NCBI RefSeq assembly: GCF_002572525.1
Contig: NZ_PDBS01000001.1
Coordinates: 2,294,001-2,358,000 of the forward strand
DNA from: Natrinema sp. CBA1119
Lineage (GTDB): Archaea > Halobacteriota > Halobacteria > Halobacteriales > Natrialbaceae
Length of the DNA stretch: 64,000 bases
Direction: 5' to 3'
The notes under the pieces were generated by a model. That model was given only the letters and a program-made list of their open reading frames with translations. It was not told the DNA's origin and made no database searches. Of this stretch, positions 45,159 through 54,110 are shown piece by piece. The translations under genes and the position numbers were made by a program. The number at the start of each line of letters is the position of its first letter. The first letter of the stretch is position 1.

Positions 45159-46217
45159 CTAGCTCAGCGGCTCCGTCGTCTCTTCGGTTGTTTCTCGAAG
45201 GAAGTCGGTCGATTCCTGGGTCGTTTCCTCGACGTAGTCCCCGGTTTCGCTGGTCGGTTCCTCGAGGTGATCACCCGTTTCGTTGGTCGTTTCCTCGACG
45301 TGGTCACCGGTCTCATTGACGGTCTCCGCCGTCTGATCGACTGTCTCCTCGGTCGATTCGACGAGCTGTTCGTCCGTCTCGGTCGGTTCACTGGTGACCG
45401 TCTCCGTCACGTCTCCGGTGGTGTTCTCGACGTAGTCCCCGGTTTCGTTGACCGTCCCTTCGGTGTGGTTGACGGTGTCGTTGACCGTCTCTTCGGTGTG
45501 GCCGACCGTGTCGTCGACCGTCCCGGTGGTCTCATCGAGGGGGTCATCGGGTTCGTCGACCGGTTCGGTCGCGGCGTCGTCATCCCGTCCGTCAGTCTCG
45601 TTCGACTCGTTTTCAGTGTCGTCCGACGACTCATCGGGTCCGTCCGCTCCGTCCGGCCAGTTTTCGTAGTCGTCGGCCTCGTCCTCGTCGGACGTCCCGT
45701 CGGTTTCGTCGTTCGCCCCGTCGCTCTCAGGAGTGGATGCGCTCTCGTTGCCGGACGCGTCGAATATCGCAGGTTCGGGGATACCCGCGCTCGAGCCTGT
45801 TTCGACCGAATAGCCGCTCGTCGAGAGTCCCCGCTTGGTGATCGATCGAGCGTTGACGACGACGTCGCTCCGGTCGGCGGTGACACATTCGTCGACCTCG
45901 GAGAGGTTGTTTATTCCCTCGTTTTGCCGGTCGGTCTGCAACGCGATGGTCGCCTCAGATTGCGTCTGCTCGAGATCGACCCGTCTGTTCCCGTCGAGAT
46001 AGATGGTGATGCCCTCGTACGCGTCGTTTCGGACGACCAGTTGATTGGTATCCGACGAGAGTTGCTGGACGCAGACGGTGGCACCCTCGATCACGCCGAG
46101 TTCGACCGTAGAGAGGTTGTCGTCTTCCTGCGCGGCCGCCGGGAGCGCACCGATTCCGGTCGCGGTACTCCCGACGACGACCAGGAGGACGACGCCGAGC
46201 GTGCGGGATCGGCTCAT
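45159..46217 (-). CDS. Exported, acidic, Thr/Glu-repeat protein
   Basis: 352 aa. A signal-type N-terminus (residues 1-30, ending LPAAAQED) precedes a folded-looking domain of about 110 residues with two cysteines (VCVQQL, DECVTA). The remaining half is low-complexity: acidic linkers then more than ten units of the type ETVNETGDHVEETT with an 11-residue spacing, which suggests a coiled or extended stalk. The start at MSRSRTLGV avoids a long extension that overlaps the next gene. Third gene of an operon after DUF6230 and DUF6114 genes. Function unknown; a cell-surface location is inferred. Confidence 0.75.
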   Translation of the reverse strand: MSRSRTLGVVLLVVVGSTATGIGALPAAAQEDDNLSTVELGVIEGATVCVQQLSSDTNQLVVRNDAYEGITIYLDGNRRVDLEQTQSEATIALQTDRQNEGINNLSEVDECVTADRSDVVVNARSITKRGLSTSGYSVETGSSAGIPEPAIFDASGNESASTPESDGANDETDGTSDEDEADDYENWPDGADGPDESSDDTENESNETDGRDDDAATEPVDEPDDPLDETTGTVDDTVGHTEETVNDTVNHTEGTVNETGDYVENTTGDVTETVTSEPTETDEQLVESTEETVDQTAETVNETGDHVEETTNETGDHLEEPTSETGDYVEETTQESTDFLRETTEETTEPLS

Positions 46218-46278
46218 GTATCGGGTCGGTCCACTGGTGACGTCCGCGTTCGTGGTCGTGTCGTCGCTCGTGCCGGTG

Positions 46279-46866
46279 TCATTCGTCGGCACTCCGTTGG
46301 GTGTTGGTTTCGGCGCTCTCGCGGAGCCGTGCGCTCGCCTTCTCGACGACACGTCCGACTCGGTTTCGCAATCGTGCGACGGCTCGGTCGACCTTGCTCG
46401 GTTCTGCCAGGGTTTCGTCGGCAACGTCGTCGCGAGGTTTCCACGCGATACAGAGGTTGCCGCCGAGGATGCCCAGAAGCATCCCCAGAAACAGCCCGCC
46501 GAGGGAACCGAACAGCGAGAAGATCGATAGAACGACGCCGATAACGCCGATCTCGTGGGATTTCGACGGCCTGTACAGCGCGTACACGCCCGTCAGGAAG
46601 ACGAACACGCCGATCAGGGCGCCGATGGTGAGAAAGCCCGCCATCTCTCCGCCGATAAAGATGAGATCGGGCAGTATCTGCATCGGCACCCAGGTGATGA
46701 GGATCCCGGCCAGGCAGAGCAGGACGCCGCCCATGAACGGGCGCCGCGTCCGCCAGTCGTTGAACCGGTTCCATCGGCTCCCGATCCACCCGGTTCCCCG
46801 CTTCCACCGGCTCTCAGATCGGTCGGGATCGGTTTCGGGGTCGTTCTGACCGCTTTGAGTTGCCAT
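46279..46866 (-). CDS. DUF6114 domain membrane protein
   Basis: 195 aa with four membrane helices between residues 40 and 140. WRTRRPFMGGVLLCLAGILI, the WVPMQ motif, then GVFVFLTGVYALYRPSKSHEIGVIGVVLSIFSLFGSLGGLFLGMLLGILGG-type spacing match DUF6114 (named from recall; to be confirmed). A basic C-terminal tail follows. It starts six bases after the stop of the DUF6230 gene. In Actinobacteria the same two families are also reported next to each other. Confidence 0.75.
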   Translation of the reverse strand: MATQSGQNDPETDPDRSESRWKRGTGWIGSRWNRFNDWRTRRPFMGGVLLCLAGILITWVPMQILPDLIFIGGEMAGFLTIGALIGVFVFLTGVYALYRPSKSHEIGVIGVVLSIFSLFGSLGGLFLGMLLGILGGNLCIAWKPRDDVADETLAEPSKVDRAVARLRNRVGRVVEKASARLRESAETNTQRSADE

Positions 46867-46872
46867 CGGTGA

Positions 46873-47478
46873 TCACCCGCTCGAGTTGTATTCGACGCCG
46901 ACGTCGAGACCGGGGAGGGTGATCTCGTTCGAGGCGAGGTACACCATGTCGATTTCGACGTCTTCCTGAACCATTCCGGGCGCTTCTCCGCTAACGTTGG
47001 TGAGGTAGCCGTCTTCGGGGTCGGCGTTCTCTCCGGCCGTCTGCTGGAACTGTTGTTCGGGGTTTTCGCTAGATTGGGCGTTGATGATCTGGCCGTTGAA
47101 CTCAGCGTTCTCCGCGTCCAGCCCGGTCAGTTTGATGTACTGCTCGTCCGCCGTGACCGTCTCGTCGGCGGTGAACGAAATCTCCATCGTCCCGTCCATC
47201 ATGGGTACTTCCTGCTCTCTCGTCAGCACCAGTCCGTCGATTTCGACGCCGCGTTGTTCGACGACTGCAACTGGAGTCTCTCCTTGATCGCTTTCACCGG
47301 CGCTGGGGTAGAGGAGGAACTCGTCGGATCTGATCTCGTCGGCCTCGACGGTGAACCCACTGCCGCTCGCCAGTGGCGCAGCGTAGGCCGTCCCCGACGA
47401 GAGGACGATCATTCCCACGAGCGCGACGACCAAGAACGATGCGCCGGTTCCGCCCAATAGTCGCTTTTTATTGTACAT
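46873..47478 (-). CDS. DUF6230 family exported protein
   Basis: 201 aa. Residues 1-33 form a signal or membrane anchor (LLGGTGASFLVVALVGMIVLSSG). The mature part, beginning PLASGSGFTVEADEI, is rich in beta-strand-like sequence and ends with IDMVYLASNEITLPGLDVGVEY. This matches DUF6230 as I recall it. Probably a secreted or membrane-anchored lipid- or surface-associated protein. It is the first gene of the three-gene operon. Confidence 0.75.
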   Translation of the reverse strand: MYNKKRLLGGTGASFLVVALVGMIVLSSGTAYAAPLASGSGFTVEADEIRSDEFLLYPSAGESDQGETPVAVVEQRGVEIDGLVLTREQEVPMMDGTMEISFTADETVTADEQYIKLTGLDAENAEFNGQIINAQSSENPEQQFQQTAGENADPEDGYLTNVSGEAPGMVQEDVEIDMVYLASNEITLPGLDVGVEYNSSG

Positions 47479-47823
47479 ATTACACCCGTTTATCGATCAC
47501 TATTCCCGCGGTTTCGCGTCGATTCGCCGAGATCGGGGTCGAACTGTCCGATAATCGGCCGAGTCGGTGTTGCACTGTGGATGACACAAGAACACACCCA
47601 ACACGATTTGCAATCATTTTACCCCCTTGTATACGGGGTGATTTATACGGAATTCGGCCACAAGCATTATGCATTTGAGAGAACCCCACCGAGTAGTTCA
47701 CTCCTCGCTACCGTCTCAACGGGCCGAGAGAGAATCGAGTGACACCGTCCGTGAGTGAGACGATATAAAGCGGCGTGGAAACGCGGGAGAAGGACTATCG
47801 GAGAGAACGGCCCGCCTCAGAGC
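47479..47823. other. Divergent promoter region
   Basis: 345 bp between the DUF6230 operon and a methyltransferase. AT-rich around 47600-47680, with no supported gene. The promoters for both directions should lie here. Confidence 0.5.
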
Positions 47824-48675
47824 ATGCAAACGAAACGGTTCGAGACCGATGAAATCGTCGACTTCTATAACGAAACCGCGTGGGAGTATCTCGTCTTCTG
47901 GAGTACCGCCAACCTCCACTACGGCTTTTACGACGACGAATCCACGACCCATCGAGAGGCCATGGCGAACTCCAACCGCGTCTACGCCGACACGCTCGAG
48001 GTCGACGAGACGGACACGGTGTTAGATATCGGAACGGGACGCGGTGGGTTCCCGACGCACGTTGCGGCCGAACGCGGGGCCGACGTCCACGGCATCGATA
48101 TCGATCCGCTGCACGTTAGCGAAGCCCGGGCGAACGCCTGCGAGCGCGGGGTTTCCGAGTCGACCGAGTTCAGCGTCGGGGACTACCACGACATTCCGTA
48201 CCCTGACGATACGTTCGACGCTGTCTCAGGCATCGAAACGGTCTGTCACTCGGAGCGCAAGGAACGGGTCCTCGCGGAGATTCGCCGCGTCCTCGCGCCG
48301 GGCGGCCGCCTCATGATATCCGACGGCTTCAGAAGTCGAACCGCGCTCACCGACCCGGAGGCGGAGAAGTTACGAACGGTCCTCGACGGATGGGCCGTTC
48401 CCGACTTCGCGCACATCAGCGAGTTCCGGGAGGCCCTCGAGGAACTCGGATTCGCGGACGTGACGTTCGACGACCACTACGAGCAGATCATTCCGTCGTC
48501 GCGACGCCAGTGGGTGCTCTCACTGGCCGTCACGCCCCTCCTCAGGATCGCGGCTGTACTCGGCCTCAAGAGCGAGTCGTCCGTCGAGCAGGGTGTGACG
48601 CTCTACCACCAGTACGAGATCATCGAGCGCGGAATCGCAGTCCACGGCGACTTCACCGCCGAACTCCCCGAGTAG
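47824..48675 (+). CDS. SAM-dependent methyltransferase (sterol/tocopherol C-methyltransferase-like)
   Basis: 283 aa. It opens IVDFYNETAWEYLVFW...LHYGFYDDESTTHREAM, a layout shared by sterol and gamma-tocopherol methyltransferases. Motif I is VLDIGTGRGGFPTHVA and later motifs are YHDIPYPDDTFDAV and RRVLAPGGRLMISDGF. A hydrophobic stretch near residue 235 (LAVTPLLRIAAVLGL) could associate with membranes, so a lipid or quinone substrate is plausible. The start at MQTKRFET is used. Confidence 0.8.
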   Translation: MQTKRFETDEIVDFYNETAWEYLVFWSTANLHYGFYDDESTTHREAMANSNRVYADTLEVDETDTVLDIGTGRGGFPTHVAAERGADVHGIDIDPLHVSEARANACERGVSESTEFSVGDYHDIPYPDDTFDAVSGIETVCHSERKERVLAEIRRVLAPGGRLMISDGFRSRTALTDPEAEKLRTVLDGWAVPDFAHISEFREALEELGFADVTFDDHYEQIIPSSRRQWVLSLAVTPLLRIAAVLGLKSESSVEQGVTLYHQYEIIERGIAVHGDFTAELPE

Positions 48676-48847
48676 CGTCTCCGATGTCGTTACCAGTGAT
48701 CTATCGACGATCTCGAACTGCGCGGCGGTATCGGCGGCAGACGACCGTCTCGGAGCGCAGATCCACCGATAGCCACCGGACTCGAGTTCCGTTGTCACTG
48801 ACAAACGGTAGCAAGAAGTATGTTCACAATGTGGTGACGGTCGTGCG

Positions 48848-49498
48848 ATGAGATACGCAAAATGCATCATCATCCCTGATGACGAGGGATTGCACCCCGT
48901 CGATAAGCGGATCGCGGACCATCCCGAGGTTTCGCGTGAGCTCCTCCACAACGTCAACCTCCTCGCCGACGAGACGATCGTTACGATCTATCAATTCGCG
49001 GGTGACCGGGACGCCCTCGAGTCGATTCTGGCGGACGCGCCGATGGTACGCAAGTACCAGCTCTCGGGCGTCGACGACGAGATTCACGCCTACATCCACG
49101 TCGATGCACACGCCAGGCTCGTCGGCCTGCTGAGCATGCTCAAGGAATTCGAGTTCATCTTCGATACGCCCCTCGAGTTCACGCGCCGCGGCGGGTTGCG
49201 CGTCACGATGATCGGTGACGTCGGAAGCTTCCAGGACGCCATCCCGGACGTTCCCGACGGAATCAGGCTCAAGCTCCTCAAGACCGGTGAGTACGAACCG
49301 AACACGGACCGCCTGTTCTCCCAGCTCACCGAGCGCCAACAGGAGATCCTCCAGACCGCCGTCGATATGGGGTACTACAACGTGCCTCGAGCGGTCACGC
49401 ACGAGGATATCGGCGAGGAACTCGACTGCACCGGTGGGACGGTCGGCGGCCACCTGCGGAAGATCGAGTCGAAAATCCTCGCACAGATCATTCCGTGA
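48848..49498 (+). CDS. HTH-10 family transcription regulator (bacterio-opsin activator type)
   Basis: 216 aa. The C-terminal domain, about residues 155-215, reads LTERQQEILQTAVDMGYYNVPRAVTHEDIG then CTGGTVGGHLRKIESKIL, the HTH-10 signature of Bat-like regulators. The N-terminal 150 residues are a sensory-like region without a recognised domain. Target genes not known; it stands alone between divergent neighbours. Confidence 0.88.
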   Translation: MRYAKCIIIPDDEGLHPVDKRIADHPEVSRELLHNVNLLADETIVTIYQFAGDRDALESILADAPMVRKYQLSGVDDEIHAYIHVDAHARLVGLLSMLKEFEFIFDTPLEFTRRGGLRVTMIGDVGSFQDAIPDVPDGIRLKLLKTGEYEPNTDRLFSQLTERQQEILQTAVDMGYYNVPRAVTHEDIGEELDCTGGTVGGHLRKIESKILAQIIP

Positions 49499-49755
49499 CG
49501 GCCGTGGTCGCGCGAATCGGGATGCGAGACGAGGGGGAGACCGGCTGCGACCGCGCGGTGCGACGGAGACGGCGGGCGTGACCGCCGCAGTGGACGGGGA
49601 TGGCGGCTGGGACCGCCACAGCGCGACGGCGCGCGGATGACAGTTTTTCTCACGAGGCAGTAGTTGGTGGCTGTGTGACGCCGTCCTGGCGATCCGTCGC
49701 CGTCGGCCTCGAGCGTCGATCGACGGCAGAAATCGGTCGCTGTAGCGGCTATCGG

Positions 49756-50565
49756 TTAGAAACTAAAGAGGTCCACGCCGCCGGTGACGCCGACGACCTG
49801 CCCCGTGATGTATTCGGCCTGTTCGGAGCAGAGATACGCGATCAGGTTCGCGACGTCTTCCTCCCGTCCCAGCCGGCGCATCGGCGTGGCCTTCGCGATC
49901 CGGGCGAAGTGCTCGTCGACCCCCTCTAACTGGTCGATCGGCAGGTCCGCGAGCGCGCCGACGACGATGCTCGGGGCGACGACGTTGCTCGTGATGCCGT
50001 GCTGGGCTCCCTCGAGGGCGAGCGTCTTGCCGAAGCCGATCAGCGCGGACTTCGTCGCGCTGTAGGAGGCCTGACCGAAGCCGCCCTGCCAGCCGGCGAC
50101 CGAGGACATGGTGATGATGCGCCCCCACTCCCGCTCTTTCATCCCGGGGTAGACCGCGCGGGTGACGTTGTAGGTCCCCGTCAGGTTGACCGCGATGTCG
50201 CGATCCCAGATTTCGTCGTCGAACTCCTCGATCCTGTCGCGGGCATCGACCAGCCCCGCGTTGTTGATCAACACGTCGATGCCGCCGACGTCCTCGTCGA
50301 TCGCCGAAACCGTCTCCGCGATCGCGTCGCGATCGGTCAGGTCGCACTCGAGCGCACGGGCTGTCCCGCCCGCGTCTTCGATGTCGTCGACGACCGTTTC
50401 GGCGGCATCGATGTCGACGTCCAGCGCGATTACGTCGGTGCCTTCCGCGGCGAGCACCTCGCAGTCAACGCTGCCGATCCGACCGCCCGCCCCCGTGACG
50501 AGCGCGGTCTTGTCGTCCAGTCCGAAGTCCATGCGCCGAGAGTGACCGGCGACGACGAAGGACAT
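49756..50565 (-). CDS. Short-chain dehydrogenase/reductase
   Basis: 269 aa NAD(P)-dependent SDR. The cofactor motif is VTGAGGRIGSVDCEVL (TGxxxGxG variant), then LINNAGL, the catalytic Ser in MSSVAGW, and YSATK as the YxxxK motif. The TGQVVGVTGG C-terminus resembles 3-oxoacyl-ACP reductases. The ATG at 50565 is chosen since TATATAAA-like sequence is 25 nt upstream; the ATG at 50532 (MDFGLDDKTALVTG) is the alternative. It diverges from an acyl-CoA-ligase-like gene. Confidence 0.88.
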   Translation of the reverse strand: MSFVVAGHSRRMDFGLDDKTALVTGAGGRIGSVDCEVLAAEGTDVIALDVDIDAAETVVDDIEDAGGTARALECDLTDRDAIAETVSAIDEDVGGIDVLINNAGLVDARDRIEEFDDEIWDRDIAVNLTGTYNVTRAVYPGMKEREWGRIITMSSVAGWQGGFGQASYSATKSALIGFGKTLALEGAQHGITSNVVAPSIVVGALADLPIDQLEGVDEHFARIAKATPMRRLGREEDVANLIAYLCSEQAEYITGQVVGVTGGVDLFSF

Positions 50566-50586
50566 TGCTCGGCGGATCGCAGGTCG

Positions 50587-50594
50587 TTTATATA
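50587..50594 (-). promoter_or_regulatory. TATA box of the SDR gene
   Basis: The minus strand reads TATATAAA, about 25 nt upstream of ATG 50565, which supports that start. Confidence 0.55.
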
Positions 50595-50751
50595 GTCCCC
50601 GGGCCCGTCCCCGCCGTATCGATCGCGGTCTGCCCACTGCTTCAGTAGACGACCCTACTCGCGGAAGCCGCGAGTCCATCGGTGTCGACCTTCAACACCC
50701 CCGGATGGCAGTGGGTATCCTTTAGCGAATCTGGAGTGGTAACGAGAACGA

Positions 50752-52434
50752 ATGTCCCGAGACGCGACACTCTGGTCGACGGCCTACGAACGGTTCGGCA
50801 TTCCCGAGACGCTCGAGCCGTATCCCGACGAACCGGTCCACCGATTCCTCGAGAACGCCGCGGCCGACCACCCGGAACAGGGGATCATCCAGCACGGCGA
50901 GCGGTACACCTATCCGGAGCTACTCGCGGACGTCGAACGCTTGGCGACGGCGCTGCGCGAGCGCGGCGTCGAGAAGGGGAGCAGGGTCGCGACGATCCTG
51001 CCGACGTCCGCCCAGTTCGTCGTCGCCTCGAACGCCATCTCGCGGGCCGGCGGCGTCCACATTCCGAACGATTTCCTCGACGCCGAGGACTCGCTCGCCT
51101 ACCGGCTCGAGCAGGGCGACCCGGAGGTCCTGATCGGCCACGACGAACACCTCGAACTGGTGCGCTCGCTCGCGGACGACCTCGACCTGGACGACGTCAT
51201 CCTCACGTCGCTGGACGACTACTCGGCCGATCCACCGGGCGACCACGAGACGATCGACGGAGCGGAGTGGCTGCCGGACGTTATCGAAGCGGCCGAGCGA
51301 GCACCCCCGAGTATCGACTTCGACGTCGAGACGGACGTTCACACGCTGCTGTTCACCGGCGGCACGACCGGTCTCCCGAAGGGGTGTCTGCTGACCCACC
51401 GCAACCTCGTGGCCAACGCGTTGCAGGGCGTCGCCGCGCAGTCCCAGCTGGCGGAGATGATGCGCGGCAGCGAGGCGGCGGTGATGGCGCTGCCGATGTA
51501 TCACTCGTACGGCTACTCGATCACCAACAGCCTGCTCGAGCTCGCGCTCGACCTCCTGGTCGTTCCCGACGCGCGGAACACGGCCCAGATGAGCGAACTG
51601 GTCGAGACGCACGACCCGCTGATCATGTTCGGGGTTCCGACCCAGTTCATGGAACTCGTCGACGAGGAGCTGTCGGCGGAGGTACTCGGTATCTCCGGCT
51701 CCGCACCCCTGGCGAGCGAGACGAAATCGGAGTTCGAGCGCGAGTCCGGCGGCGTCTCTCAGGGGTACGGGCTCTCCGAGATGTCCCCGATCACGCACTT
51801 CAACATCCACGGCGTCCACGGGTTCCTGACCGGTTCGTCGGACGACGACGGCCTCGATCAGCCGACCATCGGCATCCCCGTCCCGGACACGGACGTCAAG
51901 CTCCGCGACGTCGACACCGGCGAGGAGATCCCGCTCGAGGCGGCCGCGGCCGACGGGCTCGAGGGCGAGATGCTGGTGAACGGCCCCCAGCGGATGAAGG
52001 GGTACCTCGACGAGGACAGGGACCCCTTCGACGACGAGGGGTACGTCGCCACCGGCGACATCGCGAAAGTCGATTCGGCGGGGCGGTTCTACGTCGTCGA
52101 TCGCGTCAAACACATGATCAACGTCTCGGGGCTGAAGGTCTACTCCGAGGAAGTCGACGAGGTCCTGTACGCGCTCGAGGGGGTCAAACGACCCGCGACG
52201 GTCGGCGTCCCCGATCCGGAGCGGCCGGGCAGCGAACGGGTCCGGATCTTCATCGAACCGGAACCGAACGCCGACCTGACCGAGGCGGACGTGATCGACC
52301 ACCTCGAGGGGAACGTGCCACAGCACGCGATGCCCTCGAGGGTGACGTTCGTCGAGTCGATCCCGCTGACCGACATCGAGAAGACGGACAAGGAGGCGCT
52401 TCGCGAGCGCGCGACGGCGGACGCGGCCGACTGA
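50752..52434 (+). CDS. AMP-dependent acyl-CoA synthetase/ligase
   Basis: 560 aa adenylate-forming enzyme. The P-loop-like motif is LFTGGTTGLPKG (about residue 200), then SQGYGLSEMSP, the YVATGDIAKV block, the hinge VSGLKVYSEEVDEVL and the catalytic Lys in TDIEKTDKEAL. It activates a carboxylic acid, probably a fatty or aromatic acid, to its CoA ester. Neighbouring genes for an SDR, a sterol-carrier-type protein and an acyl-CoA dehydrogenase point to fatty acyl metabolism. Confidence 0.9.
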   Translation: MSRDATLWSTAYERFGIPETLEPYPDEPVHRFLENAAADHPEQGIIQHGERYTYPELLADVERLATALRERGVEKGSRVATILPTSAQFVVASNAISRAGGVHIPNDFLDAEDSLAYRLEQGDPEVLIGHDEHLELVRSLADDLDLDDVILTSLDDYSADPPGDHETIDGAEWLPDVIEAAERAPPSIDFDVETDVHTLLFTGGTTGLPKGCLLTHRNLVANALQGVAAQSQLAEMMRGSEAAVMALPMYHSYGYSITNSLLELALDLLVVPDARNTAQMSELVETHDPLIMFGVPTQFMELVDEELSAEVLGISGSAPLASETKSEFERESGGVSQGYGLSEMSPITHFNIHGVHGFLTGSSDDDGLDQPTIGIPVPDTDVKLRDVDTGEEIPLEAAAADGLEGEMLVNGPQRMKGYLDEDRDPFDDEGYVATGDIAKVDSAGRFYVVDRVKHMINVSGLKVYSEEVDEVLYALEGVKRPATVGVPDPERPGSERVRIFIEPEPNADLTEADVIDHLEGNVPQHAMPSRVTFVESIPLTDIEKTDKEALRERATADAAD

Positions 52435-52629
52435 TCCGTTTCGTCGCGTGTGAATCCGAGCGGGTCTCTCCGTTCTCCCGGACGCCCGTCGCTCGAGCGC
52501 GCTCGACATCCGCGATCGATCCGTGTGGTCGCCCCTCTCCGGACGCGCTCCGTCCGTTCGACGACGCCCAGAAAATCGAGTATTCGAGGACCGGCGTCCT
52601 CACCGACCAACGTCGCTCGGCTACTGGAG

Positions 52630-52938
52630 TCAGCTGACGAGCCAGATGAGGGCCCCTACTGCGATCAGTGCGAGGCCCGCGGTCGACGTGATCGGTTCCG
52701 GGAAGACGAAGAGTACGACCCCGGCGGCGACGAGCAGCGCACCGAGCCCGTACTTCGCTCTGGCTCGATCGAACCAGCTCCCCGACTCGTCCGTAGTCGG
52801 CACGTTCGAGCGTCCTCTCTCCCGGTCTAACAGCCCGCTCGAGTCGTCTTCGGTTCGGTCCTCCGATCGTCCTCTCACTCGGTCGACGACGCTTCTCGAG
52901 TCGTCCTCGGTTCGACTCTCGGTTTGTCTGAATCGCAT
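52630..52938 (-). CDS. Small membrane protein with a repeated charged N-terminus
   Basis: 102 aa. The N-terminal half consists of about two imperfect units, RTEDDSRSVVDRVRGRSED and RTEDDSSGLLDRERGRS. The C-terminal half has two membrane helices, LGALLVAAGVVLFVFPEPI and STAGLALIAVGALIWLV. No family is assigned beyond small haloarchaeal membrane protein. Confidence 0.6.
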   Translation of the reverse strand: MRFRQTESRTEDDSRSVVDRVRGRSEDRTEDDSSGLLDRERGRSNVPTTDESGSWFDRARAKYGLGALLVAAGVVLFVFPEPITSTAGLALIAVGALIWLVS

Positions 52939-53536
52939 ATAGTCGTCTTATGCATCACGTACGAACAGCGGATCGCCTTCCTGTGCCGGCCGTTGAAATT
53001 CAAACTGACAGATAGAATCTTGGAGGGTTCTACGACGACGCTTTTCGGCAGTTATGCCTGCCCTACGACTCCGGTATCGTCTCGAAGATATTTGCTGTGT
53101 CCGTCGCAATTATACGTTTCCAAACTGCCAAACACTGGCTCGTGTAATTGATGGCACGCTCGCGCCGGGAGACGCCGGTCAGAGCCCGCCGTTACGGGGA
53201 CTCCGATCGCTCTCCGTCTCACCACGAACGGATGTGACGGGACGCGCTGCGGTTCGTTGCCGTCCGAGACCGTCTCTCGCGACTGAGCGAATCGACGTAG
53301 AATGCGTTTTCCACGTGCCAGCGCGTGCCCGCCGTTGCGGTCTTTTCGACTCGGTTCTGACGGCGCTCGGCACTCCGTGCGTCGTCGATGGTCGCGCCTC
53401 GAGCCGGGACCGACTCGCCGACCGTCACGGCTCGGAATATAAACCTCCGCGTATTCCACGGATCACACTGTTCGTCGGTTGCTCCCTATTCACGGGTAGC
53501 GGGACCCGTCCATCCGGCGGGCCCGAACCGATAGCC
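52939..53536. other. Gene-free region before the SCP2 gene
   Basis: 598 bp. No frame here has the acidic composition of neighbours. A GGAATATAAACC element at about 53433-53444 may be the promoter of the downstream SCP2/acyl-CoA dehydrogenase operon, with a leader of about 70 nt. Confidence 0.5.
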
Positions 53537-54109
53537 ATGACGAACGACGAACTCATTCAGGAGATCGACGCATCGCTCGAGAAGTCGAACGACGAACTCG
53601 AAGACGACCTGCCGGCGCTGCTCGGCGAGATGGAGGGCCAGACCGAGGAACTCGTCCGGGAATACCCCGAGACGTTCGGCCGCGTGGTTCAGCGAATGGA
53701 GTCGATGGACATCGCGTCGTTCGTCTCCGAGAACCCCGACACCGCCGATCAGTTCCAGGAACTGCTCTGGGCCGGCATGAACGTCCTCGTCGAGACCTCG
53801 CCCGCGGTCCGCGAGAGCATCGACGAGGACATCACCGTCACCTTCGAGGCCGACGACTGCCCGATGGAGGGCCACCTCGAGGTCGACGAGGACGCGCAGA
53901 CGATGCGGGGCGGCGCGGGCAAACTCGACGATCCGATGCTCGAGATCACCGGCCCGGCGGACACGCTCGTCGGCCTCATCGTCGGCAGCGTCGATCCGAT
54001 TCAGGGCTTCATGAAGCAGAAGTACGAGATGGACGGCCCGGTGCAGAAGGGCACGCGCCTCGCGCCGATCATGAACTCGCTGTCCGAACAGGTTCCCGCG
54101 GAGTCATAG
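53537..54109 (+). CDS. SCP2 sterol-carrier domain protein
   Basis: 190 aa. The N-terminal 80 residues are helical and acidic. Residues about 95-185 form an SCP2-type domain: VTFEADDCPMEGHLEV, DDPMLEITGPADTLVGLIVGSVDPIQGFMKQKYEMDG-type pattern, ending PIMNSLSEQV. SCP2 domains bind hydrophobic acyl or sterol ligands. Its stop is one base from the start of acyl-CoA dehydrogenase, so the two are one operon. Confidence 0.8.
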   Translation: MTNDELIQEIDASLEKSNDELEDDLPALLGEMEGQTEELVREYPETFGRVVQRMESMDIASFVSENPDTADQFQELLWAGMNVLVETSPAVRESIDEDITVTFEADDCPMEGHLEVDEDAQTMRGGAGKLDDPMLEITGPADTLVGLIVGSVDPIQGFMKQKYEMDGPVQKGTRLAPIMNSLSEQVPAES

Positions 54110-54110
54110 A

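Noticed and set aside
45159-45560. Possible CRISPR or satellite array
   Set aside because: The repeats are in frame within an exported protein, degenerate, and lack spacers.
53052-53459. 135-codon minus-strand frame in the region before SCP2
   Set aside because: Basic, low-complexity product and no promoter or family resemblance.
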